Below, one piece after another: positions 7,635-14,492 of a stretch of DNA of 64,000 nucleotides. Where the stretch lies: positions 7,880,501 through 7,944,500 of the forward strand of contig NZ_AP023356.1 in the NCBI RefSeq assembly GCF_018324205.1, written 5' to 3'. The translations under genes and the position numbers were made by a program. How positions within the stretch are numbered: the first letter of the stretch is position 1; each line of letters starts with the position of its first letter. Under the pieces are notes generated by a model, which saw only the letters and a list, made by a program, of their open reading frames with translations, made no database searches and was not told the DNA's origin. The DNA comes from Actinoplanes ianthinogenes. Its GTDB lineage: Bacteria; Actinomycetota; Actinomycetes; Mycobacteriales; Micromonosporaceae.

Positions 7635-9062
7635 ATGGAGACGGAACTTTTCATCGGCGGCAAGTGGGTGGGCGCGACCTCGGGGAGCCGGTTCGACGTG
7701 CTCGATCCGGCGACCGGCGACACGATCGCCACGGTCGCCGACGGTGCGGAGGTGGACGCGATCGCCGCGGTGGACGCGGCGGCGGCCGCGGGCCCGGGCT
7801 GGGCCGCGACACCCCCTCGGGTACGCGGTGAGGTGCTCCGCAAGGCGTTCGAGCTGATGACCGAGCGCGCCGCCGAGCTGGCGAAACTGATCAGCCTGGA
7901 GAACGGCAAGGCGCTCACCGACGCGAAGGGCGAGGTCACCTACGCGGCCGAGTTCTTCCGCTGGTTCGCCGAGGAGGCCGTGCGCATCGACGGCAACGTG
8001 ACCACCGCGCCGGGCGGCACCAACCGGATCCTGGTGACCCGGCAGCCGGTCGGCGTCTGTGTGCTGGTCACCCCGTGGAACTTCCCGGCCGCGATGGCCA
8101 CCCGCAAGATCGGCCCGGCGCTCGCCGCCGGCTGCACGGTCATCCTCAAGCCGGCCAGTGACACCCCGCTCACCGCGCTCGCGATGGCCGGCATCCTGGC
8201 CGAGGCCGGCGTCCCCGAGGGTGTGGTGAACGTGCTGCCCTCGCGCAGCTCCGGCAAGGTCGTCTCGACCATGCTGCGCGACGCCCGGGTCCGCAAGATC
8301 TCCTTCACCGGCTCCACCGAGGTCGGCCGGATCCTGCTCGCCCAGGCCGCGGAGAACGTCGTGAACACCTCGATGGAGCTGGGTGGCAACGCCCCGTTCG
8401 TGGTCTTCGGCGACGCCGACCTGGACGCCGCGATCGAGGGCGCGATGCTCGCCAAGATGCGCAACGGCGGGGAGGCGTGCACCGCGGCGAACCGGTTCTT
8501 CGTCGAGGCGGGCGTGGCCGACGAGTTCGCCCACCGGCTCGCCCAGCGGATGTCCGCGCTGGTGGTCGGTCCGGGCACGGACGAGAAGACCCAGGTCGGC
8601 CCGCTGGTCAACGAGGACACCGTGGCGAAGGTCGACGAGTTGGTGAAAGGCGCGCTGGCCGACGGGGCGGAGGCGGTCACCGGCGGCAGCCGGCCGGCCG
8701 GGCCGGGCTTCTACTACCCGCCGACCGTGCTCACCGGTGTCGGCGCCGACGCGGCCATCCTGCGCGAGGAGATCTTCGGACCGGTCGCCCCGATCGTCAC
8801 CTTCACCAGTGAGGACGAGGCGGTCCGGCTGGCCAACGACACCGAGTACGGCCTGGTCGCCTACGTCTACACCGGTGACCTGGCGCGCGGCCTGCGGGTC
8901 AGCGAGCGGATCGAGGCCGGCATGGTCGGGCTGAACCGTGGGCTGGTCAGCGACCCGGCCGCCCCGTTCGGCGGGGTGAAGCAGAGCGGCATCGGCCGGG
9001 AGGGCGGCCACGAGGGCCTGCTGGAGTACCTGGAGTCCAAATACATCGCCGTGAACTGGTAG
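7635..9062 (+). CDS. NAD(P)-dependent succinate-semialdehyde-type dehydrogenase
   Basis: A 475-aa aldehyde dehydrogenase closest in layout to GabD. Visible are the cofactor motif VTPWNFPAAMATRKIGPAL, the FTGSTEVGR turn, catalytic Glu248 in SMELGGNAP and nucleophile Cys282 in GGEACTAANRF, and the C-terminal PFGGVKQSGIGREGG motif typical of succinate-semialdehyde dehydrogenases. Start ATG 7635 (METELFIGGKW) has ggagaa about 10 nt upstream; the frame is open 21 codons further but without support. It is divergent from the hydroxyacid dehydrogenase and closed by a clear terminator. Likely role: semialdehyde to succinate, linking GABA or related catabolism to the TCA cycle. Confidence 0.9.
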   Translation: METELFIGGKWVGATSGSRFDVLDPATGDTIATVADGAEVDAIAAVDAAAAAGPGWAATPPRVRGEVLRKAFELMTERAAELAKLISLENGKALTDAKGEVTYAAEFFRWFAEEAVRIDGNVTTAPGGTNRILVTRQPVGVCVLVTPWNFPAAMATRKIGPALAAGCTVILKPASDTPLTALAMAGILAEAGVPEGVVNVLPSRSSGKVVSTMLRDARVRKISFTGSTEVGRILLAQAAENVVNTSMELGGNAPFVVFGDADLDAAIEGAMLAKMRNGGEACTAANRFFVEAGVADEFAHRLAQRMSALVVGPGTDEKTQVGPLVNEDTVAKVDELVKGALADGAEAVTGGSRPAGPGFYYPPTVLTGVGADAAILREEIFGPVAPIVTFTSEDEAVRLANDTEYGLVAYVYTGDLARGLRVSERIEAGMVGLNRGLVSDPAAPFGGVKQSGIGREGGHEGLLEYLESKYIAVNW

Positions 9063-9075
9063 TTCGCACCATCTG

Positions 9076-9101
9076 AAAAGGCGGCCACACGGCCGCCTTT
9101 T
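9076..9101 (+). terminator. Rho-independent terminator after the semialdehyde dehydrogenase
   Basis: An 11-bp GC-rich stem (AAAAGGCGGCC against GGCCGCCTTTT) with an ACAC loop and a short T-rich tail. This is the most classical intrinsic terminator in the window. Confidence 0.9.
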
Positions 9102-9116
9102 CTCTGTGCCTATTGT

Positions 9117-9130
9117 ACTAGGTAACTAGT
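9117..9130. promoter_or_regulatory. Putative operator of the YtrA-type GntR regulator
   Basis: Perfect inverted repeat ACTAG-GTAA-CTAGT lying 17 nt upstream of the GTG start of the regulator, in the only AT-rich stretch of the region. GntR proteins of the YtrA branch commonly bind palindromes over their own promoter, so autoregulation of the operon is likely. Confidence 0.6.
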
Positions 9131-9147
9131 GAAATGGAGGTGGTGAG

Positions 9148-9531
9148 GTGATCGAGTTTCACCTGGACGCCCGGTCCGGGGTCGCGCCCTACATGCAGCT
9201 CATCCAGCAGGTGCGGCACGCGCTCCGGCTGGGTGTGCTCAAGGAGGGCGACAAGCTGCCCACCGTCAAGGAGGTGGTGGCCCGGATCGCGATCAACCCG
9301 AACACGGTGTCCAAGGCGTACCGGGAGCTGGAGTACGCGGGGCTGGTCGCCGCCCGGCCCGGCGTGGGCACGTTCGTCACGAAGACGCTCGGCTCGCCCG
9401 GCGAGCACGAGCCGCTGCGGCACAGCTTGCAGCGGTGGCTCGGCGAGGCGCGGGAGGCCGGCCTCGACAACGAGAGCATCGAGGCCCTCTTTCTCAGTAC
9501 TTTTCGGGATTTTTCGGAGGCGCGGGCATGA
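9148..9531 (+). CDS. GntR-family regulator, YtrA subfamily
   Basis: A 127-aa repressor-type protein: an N-terminal winged helix-turn-helix (about 10-75, with GDKLPTVKEVVARIAINPNTVSKAYRELE read as the recognition region) and a short helical tail instead of a large effector domain, which defines the YtrA branch. These regulators control adjacent ABC transporters, often in response to cell-envelope antibiotics. The gene begins an operon: its stop overlaps the ABC ATPase start (ATGA), and a palindrome sits just upstream. The start GTG 9148 is preceded by a strong ggagg. Confidence 0.92.
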   Translation: MIEFHLDARSGVAPYMQLIQQVRHALRLGVLKEGDKLPTVKEVVARIAINPNTVSKAYRELEYAGLVAARPGVGTFVTKTLGSPGEHEPLRHSLQRWLGEAREAGLDNESIEALFLSTFRDFSEARA

Positions 9532-10406
9532 CTAGCGCACTGCACGCCGAGGGGCTGACCAAACGGTACGGACGGCGTACCGCCCTGTCCGGCTGCACCC
9601 TCGACATCCCGGCCGGCCACGTCGCCGGCCTGGTCGGCCCGAACGGGGCCGGCAAGTCCACGCTGCTCCAGCTCGCCTGCGGGCTCCTCGATCCGACCGC
9701 GGGGCGGATCGACGTGCTCGGGCGCAAGCCGGTCAGCGGCTCGCCCCGGGTCGGCTTCGTCGCCCAGGACACCCCGGTCTACGCCGGCCTCACCGTCGCC
9801 TAGCACCTCAAGCTCGGCGCCCGGCTGAACCCGGGCTGGGACGACGGGCTCGCCCGGCGGCGGATCGAGCAGGTCGGCCTGGACCCGGCGCAGAAGGCCG
9901 GCAAGCTCTCCGGCGGCCAGCGCGCCCAGCTGGCGCTGACCGTGGCCGCGGCCAAGCACCCCGAGCTGCTGCTGCTCGACGAGCCGGTGGCCGCGCTCGA
10001 CCCCCTGGCGCGGCGCGCCTTCCTCCAGGGCCTGATGGAGCTGACCGCCGAGCACGGGATGAGCATCCTGATGTCCTCGCACCTGGTCGCCGACCTGGAG
10101 CGGGTCTGTGACCACCTGATCGTCCTGGTCGGCTCCCGGGTGCGGGTGGCCGGTGACGTGGAGGAACTGCTCGCCAGCCATCACCGGCTGGTCGGCCCGC
10201 GGCGCTCGGCCGAGTCGCTCGGCGGCGGCCGGGACGTGATCGAGGCGAGCCACACCGATCGGCAGTCGACGCTGGTGGTGCGCAGCACCGCGCCGATCGA
10301 CGACCCGTCCTGGCAGGTGGACCGGCTGAGCCTGGAGGACCTGGTGCTGACGTACATGGGCGCGGCCGCCCCGGCCGGCTCCCGGGTGCTGGAGGGACAG
10401 CGATGA
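9528..10406 (+). pseudogene. ABC transporter ATPase interrupted by an in-frame amber codon
   Basis: The full frame would encode 292 aa of an ABC-2 type exporter ATPase. Codons 1-91 include Walker A (GPNGAGKST, 37-45) and the Q-loop (Gln80); codon 92 (9801-9803) is TAG; the same frame then continues without any shift through the signature LSGGQ (127-131), Walker B LLLLDEP (Asp151, Glu152) and the C-terminal region to a stop overlapping the permease start. Homologues usually have Glu here (TVAEHL-type context), so a single G-to-T change would explain it. No downstream start could restore Walker A. Explanations are a recent nonsense mutation, sequencing error, or readthrough. The flanking regulator and permease are intact. 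Confidence 0.85.
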
Positions 10407-11419
10407 TCTGGTTGACCTGGCGGCAGTTCCGCACCCCGGCGCTGACCACCGGCGCGCTCCTGCTGGTGTTGCTGGCCGGCCTGGCGCTGACCTGGACGCA
10501 GGTGGGTGACCTGGCGTCCGCGGCGGGCTTCACCGGCTGCCGGGGCGACGCCTGCGAGGCCGCGGCGGACACGTTCCGCCAGTCCTTGCAGACCGGGTGG
10601 GTACGCCAGTTCTACAACGTCGGCATGGTGGCGATGGCCCTGCTGCCGGCGCTGCTCGGGATCTTCTGGGGCGCGCCGCTGGTGGCCCGGGAGCTGGAGA
10701 CCGGCACATACCGGATGGTCTTCAGCCAGTCGGTCGGCCGGGGCCGCTGGCTGCTGGTCAAGCTGGCGCTCGGCGGGGCGGCGGCCGCGCTCGGCACCGG
10801 CCTGCTCAGCCTGGTGCTCAGCCGGTGGGCCCACCAGATCGACCTGGCCACCGGGGACCGGATCACCCCGTTGATCTTCCAGGCGCGCGGGATCGTGCCG
10901 GTCGGCTACGCGGTGCTGGCGTTCGTGATCGGGGTGACCGCCGGCCTGCTCCTGCGCCGGACCGTGACCGCGATGGTGGTGACCCTGCTGCTGGTCGCCG
11001 GCCTCCAGATCGCGATGCCGATGCTGGTGCGCCCCTGGCTGGCCCAGCCGGTCACCACGATCACCGCGCTGGACACGACGCAGCGGATGGGGATGGGGTT
11101 CGACATGAGCACCAAGGAGATGCGCCTGGAGCCGGTCCTGGAGATGCGGAACGCCTGGATCATGAAGAGTTCGGTCATCACCACGACCGGGGCGGAGTTC
11201 CGCGGCCCGGCGGACACCACCAAGTGCGGCCCGGATGCCCCCAACGATCGGCTGACCTGTCCGGAGTGGCTACGGGCGCAAAATCTCCGCACCAAGCTGA
11301 CCTACGTGCCGGACGCGAAGTTCTGGACCGTTCAGTGGCGTGAGTTCGGCCTTCTGGTGGCCCTCGGCCTCGCCCTTTCGGCCTTCTCGCTGTGGTGGAT
11401 CAGGCGCCGGTTGATCTGA
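10403..11419 (+). CDS. ABC-2 type transporter permease
   Basis: A 338-aa membrane protein starting MIWLTWRQFRTP, with about six hydrophobic segments: near 15-35, 73-95, 113-135, 168-190, 193-213 and 313-332. A large extracytoplasmic loop (about 216-310) lies before the last helix and carries two cysteines. The ELETGTYRMVFSQSVGRGRWL segment is the cytosolic loop typical of these permeases. It would form an exporter with the ATPase encoded just upstream (ATGA overlap) under control of the GntR regulator. As the ATPase gene carries a stop codon, function depends on readthrough or another ATPase. Confidence 0.85.
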   Translation: MIWLTWRQFRTPALTTGALLLVLLAGLALTWTQVGDLASAAGFTGCRGDACEAAADTFRQSLQTGWVRQFYNVGMVAMALLPALLGIFWGAPLVARELETGTYRMVFSQSVGRGRWLLVKLALGGAAAALGTGLLSLVLSRWAHQIDLATGDRITPLIFQARGIVPVGYAVLAFVIGVTAGLLLRRTVTAMVVTLLLVAGLQIAMPMLVRPWLAQPVTTITALDTTQRMGMGFDMSTKEMRLEPVLEMRNAWIMKSSVITTTGAEFRGPADTTKCGPDAPNDRLTCPEWLRAQNLRTKLTYVPDAKFWTVQWREFGLLVALGLALSAFSLWWIRRRLI

Positions 11420-11428
11420 GAGACGATT

Positions 11429-11458
11429 CACGGCGGCATGCGCGAGCGTGCCGCCGTG
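11429..11458 (+). terminator. Hairpin terminator of the GntR/ABC operon
   Basis: A 10-bp perfect stem (CACGGCGGCA against TGCCGCCGTG) with a 10-nt loop, 9 nt after the permease stop. It has no T-tract. The remaining bases to 11668 hold no gene; they presumably carry the promoter of the sugar-binding lipoprotein. Confidence 0.75.
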
Positions 11459-11668
11459 CCTTGTTGCGGCCCGGTTTCGCAGTTTCGGAAAAAGGAACTT
11501 GTCAATACCGTCCGTGATGCCTTGCCGGTGACGCGGGGCGAAGTGAATAATCTTGCACTCAGGCCTACACCCGATGTTGCGGCCGAGGCGCGTTGGCCGA
11601 TACTTGGCGGGCTTCCCGGCAACCCCCCACGCAGGTCGGGATCCACCCCTGAGAGGACTTCTACTGCC

Positions 11669-12805
11669 ATGCGCAAGGCACTGCTCGCACTTGTCGCCGC
11701 CGGCCTGATGACGTCGGTCACGCTTACGGCCTGTGACGACGGCGGGGACGGCGGTGACTCCGGCGACAGCAGCACCACGACGTCGAACGCGACCTCCTCG
11801 GGCAAGGGCAAGAACGGCGTCGGCGTGATCCTGCCGGACTCCAAGAGCTCCACCCGGTGGAAGAACGACGACCCGAAGTACCTCGAGGCCGCGTTCAAGA
11901 GCGCCAATGTGCCGTACGAGATCCAGAACGCCGAGGGCGACAAGGAGGCGTTCAAGGGGATCGCCGACGCCATGATCAGGAGTGGCGTCAAGGTCCTGAT
12001 GATCGCGAACCTGGACTCGATCAGCGGCAAGGCCGTGATCGACAACGCCAAGTCGCACAAGATCCCGGTGATCGACTACGACCGGCTCACCCTCAACGGC
12101 GGCGCCGACTTCTACGTCAGCTTCAACAACGAGACGGTCGGCCAGATGCAGGCCCAGGGCCTGATCAACTGCCTGACCGCGCAGAAGGCGGACAGGCCGA
12201 TCATCGCCGAGCTGAACGGCTCGCCGACCGACAACAACGCCACCCTGTTCAAGAGCGGCTACGACTCGGTGCTCCAGCAGCAGTACGACAACAACGTGTA
12301 CGTCAAGGGCCCCGACCAGTTCGTGCCGGACTGGGACAACGACGAGGGCAAAGAGATCTTCGCGCAGATGCTGAAGCAGTGGCCGAAGGTCGGCGGGGTG
12401 CTCGCCGCCAACGACGGCCTCGGCAACGCCGCGATCCAGGTGCTCAAGTCGAAGGGCCTGAACGGCAAGGTCCCGGTCACCGGCCAGGACGCCACCGTCG
12501 AGGGGCTCCAGAACATCATCGCCGGTGACCAGTGCATGACCGTGTACAAGTCGCTCAAGGAGGAGGCCGGCTCGGCCGCCGACCTGGCGATCTCCCTGGT
12601 CAAGGGCGAGAAGAAGACGGCCAAGGACAAGGTCAAGGACCCCGAGTCCGGCGCCTACGTCGCCTCCGTGCTGCTCCAGCCGAAACTGATCACCGCGACC
12701 AACATCATGAGCGAGGTCGTGAAGGACGGCTTCGTCACGACCAAGGACATCTGCACCGCCAAGTTCACCAGGGCGTGCAAGAAGTACGGCCTCCAGGCCA
12801 AGTGA
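11669..12805 (+). CDS. Sugar ABC transporter substrate-binding lipoprotein (XylF-like)
   Basis: A 378-aa periplasmic-binding protein of the ribose/xylose type. The signal peptide ends in lipobox LTAC with lipidated Cys22, then a Ser/Thr/Gly-rich spacer. The ligand fold shows KSSTRWKNDDPKYLEAA, SGVKVLMIANLDS, IPVIDYDRL and AANDGLGNAAIQVLKSKGL, which resemble D-xylose-binding XylF proteins. The frame is open upstream to 11438 but ATG 11669 is the only start that gives a signal peptide. No ATPase or permease gene is adjacent, so this is an orphan binding protein that would depend on a transporter encoded elsewhere. Its stop abuts the convergent alaX stop with no gap. Confidence 0.88.
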   Translation: MRKALLALVAAGLMTSVTLTACDDGGDGGDSGDSSTTTSNATSSGKGKNGVGVILPDSKSSTRWKNDDPKYLEAAFKSANVPYEIQNAEGDKEAFKGIADAMIRSGVKVLMIANLDSISGKAVIDNAKSHKIPVIDYDRLTLNGGADFYVSFNNETVGQMQAQGLINCLTAQKADRPIIAELNGSPTDNNATLFKSGYDSVLQQQYDNNVYVKGPDQFVPDWDNDEGKEIFAQMLKQWPKVGGVLAANDGLGNAAIQVLKSKGLNGKVPVTGQDATVEGLQNIIAGDQCMTVYKSLKEEAGSAADLAISLVKGEKKTAKDKVKDPESGAYVASVLLQPKLITATNIMSEVVKDGFVTTKDICTAKFTRACKKYGLQAK

Positions 12806-13540
12806 TCACGAGCGGGGGCCGGTGATCCGGATCCGTACCCGCCGGTTCTGCCGGCCCTTGCTCTCCACCTTGACCACCTCGACCCGGCCCACCTGCGCCG
12901 TCGACGCCACGTGGGTGCCCCCGTCGGCCTGCACGTCGAGGCCGACGATGTCGATCACCCGGATCTCCGGGTTCTCCAGCGGCGGCAGCGCGTCCTGGGT
13001 CCGCACCAGCGTCGGGATGCGCAGCGCCTCCTCCCGGGGCAGCACCCGGGCGACGATCTTGCGGTCCGCGGTGATCTCCGCGTTGACCGCGTCCTCCAGC
13101 GCCTGCTTGAACCCCGCCGGCACCTCCGGCAGGTTGAAGTCCATCCGGGCCTCGCCGGGCTGCATGTTGCCGCCGGTCACCAGCGCGCCGAAGTCGCGGA
13201 ACACCGCGCCGCAGAGGATGTGCAGGCCGGAGTGGGTACGCATGAGGCTGCTCCGCCGCTCGTCGTCGAGCGCGCCGCGCACCTTCGTCCCGGCCGGCGG
13301 CACCGGATCCCCGGGCGCCGCGATCAGGTACTGATCGTCGCCCTTGCGGGTGTCGACGATCCGGGTCTGCACGCCCTCCCAGAGCAGCACCCCGTGGTCC
13401 GGCGGCTGCCCGCCGCCGCCGGGGTAGAACGCCGACCGGTCCAGCACGATCCCGGCCTCGGGATCCCTCGGATCGGACCAGAGCACCGTGCAGTCCCACT
13501 CGCGCAGCGTGGGATCGATCCAGTCGAGACGTTCGGTCAC
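12806..13540 (-). CDS. Alanyl-tRNA editing protein AlaX-type
   Basis: A 244-aa stand-alone editing domain related to the second half of AlaRS; it hydrolyses mischarged Ser- or Gly-tRNA(Ala). The N-terminal AlaX beta-barrel has DRSAFYPGGGGQPPD; the zinc motif HSGLH gives His103 and His107, and GGTHVAST gives His210, with Asp instead of Cys four residues before it, a substitution also seen in some bacterial members. The size is that of the medium-length AlaX class without the AlaRS C-domain. It follows smpB by 11 nt on the same strand, so both translation-quality genes may share a transcript. Confidence 0.9.
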   Translation of the reverse strand: MTERLDWIDPTLREWDCTVLWSDPRDPEAGIVLDRSAFYPGGGGQPPDHGVLLWEGVQTRIVDTRKGDDQYLIAAPGDPVPPAGTKVRGALDDERRSSLMRTHSGLHILCGAVFRDFGALVTGGNMQPGEARMDFNLPEVPAGFKQALEDAVNAEITADRKIVARVLPREEALRIPTLVRTQDALPPLENPEIRVIDIVGLDVQADGGTHVASTAQVGRVEVVKVESKGRQNRRVRIRITGPRS

Positions 13541-13551
13541 CGGACCAGTAT

Positions 13552-14031
13552 CTAGCGGCGGCCCTTCAGCCGGCGGCCCATCTCGCGGGCGATTTCCTTC
13601 TTGGCGTCCCGCTCCGCCATCACCTGCCGCTTGTCGTACGACTTGAGGCCGCGGGCGATCCCCAGCTCGACTTTCGCCCAGCCGTCCTTGAAGTACATCG
13701 AGAGCGGCACCAGGGTCAGCCCGGTGCCGTCCCCCAGCGTGTTCAGGATCTTGATGATCTCGGTCTTGTGCAGCAGGAGTTTCCGGGTGCGGCGCGGCGC
13801 GTGGTTGGTCCAGCTGCCGAAGCCGTACTCGGCGATGTGCAGCCCGTACAGCATGATCTCGCCCTCGTGCTCCTGGGCGAACGCGTCGACCAGCGACGCG
13901 CGGCCCAGGCGCAGCGACTTCACCTCGGTGCCGGCCAGCACCAGGCCCGCCTCGTACGTCTTGAGGATCGCGTAGTCGTGCCGCGCCTTCTTGTTCGAGG
14001 CGATCAGCTTGGTCCCGGTCTCCTTGGCCAC
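13552..14031 (-). CDS. smpB: SsrA-binding protein SmpB
   Basis: A 159-aa partner of tmRNA in trans-translation rescue of stalled ribosomes. The opening KLIASNKKARHDYAI, the GTEVKSLR core, the NHAPRRTRKLLLHK segment and the basic C-terminal tail (KKEIAREMGRRLKGRR) are all family hallmarks. Full length with no anomalies. No ssrA gene was recognised next to it in this window. Upstream on the same strand is a small hypothetical gene; downstream, 11 nt away, is alaX. Confidence 0.97.
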   Translation of the reverse strand: MAKETGTKLIASNKKARHDYAILKTYEAGLVLAGTEVKSLRLGRASLVDAFAQEHEGEIMLYGLHIAEYGFGSWTNHAPRRTRKLLLHKTEIIKILNTLGDGTGLTLVPLSMYFKDGWAKVELGIARGLKSYDKRQVMAERDAKKEIAREMGRRLKGRR

Positions 14032-14047
14032 CCTCAGAGACTAGCGA

Positions 14048-14320
14048 TCATTCGACGGAGGGGATCGGGCGGCGCATCGAATATGTCACGCTGCTCAGGC
14101 GATGTGGCTCGCCCTGCACGTGGATCACCGCCCGGTCGTAGGACTGCCATCCGGCGGCGCCCGCCCGGTTCAGATGGCGCAAATCATCGAAGCGTTCGTC
14201 GGTGCCCCAGCGCAGCACCCCGCCCGGGTGATGGAACGTCGCGGTCCAGTCCATGAACCGGTCGGTGCCCAGCGTGCCCGCCGCGCGGTACTCCAGCCGC
14301 GCATACTCCCAATTGGTCAC
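14048..14320 (-). CDS. Conserved-looking small hypothetical protein
   Basis: A 90-aa soluble protein starting at GTG 14320 (TNWEYARLEYRAAG). It has no signal peptide or membrane segment; aromatic and charged residues alternate (WTATFHHPGG, WGTDERFDDLRHLNRAGAAGWQSYDRAVI) and the GAAGWQ pattern resembles small actinobacterial proteins of unknown function in which a 'GW' follows a helix. It lies 16 nt upstream of smpB on the same strand, so it may lead that operon. A longer open frame toward 14716 is antisense to the MMPL gene and unsupported. No function can be given. Confidence 0.7.
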   Translation of the reverse strand: MTNWEYARLEYRAAGTLGTDRFMDWTATFHHPGGVLRWGTDERFDDLRHLNRAGAAGWQSYDRAVIHVQGEPHRLSSVTYSMRRPIPSVE

Positions 14321-14492
14321 CCGATCGATTATGCCGCCATCCGCAGTACGCCGTCGTCCGTACCGGACACCCGCGCCCGTACTCCCCGTGGCGCAGCTCA
14401 CCCCTGAGGTAACCCTGATTCGCCGCCGCGGGGGTTCTGATGGATCTATGAGCGTGCCTACGCTCCGCGGGTCGAATTGTTGGGGGGAAACG

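Noticed and set aside
9942..10406. Separate short ABC ATPase gene starting at GTG 9942
   Set aside because: It would lack Walker A and the signature motif; it is the downstream half of the interrupted ATPase.
11545..11560. CIRCE-like heat-shock element (contains TTGCACTC)
   Set aside because: The inverted second half (GAGTGCTAA at 9-nt spacing) is missing, so it is a chance match.
14032..14047. ssrA (tmRNA) gene expected near smpB
   Set aside because: Flanking bases on both sides are filled by coding genes; no tRNA-like ends or tag-peptide frame were seen.
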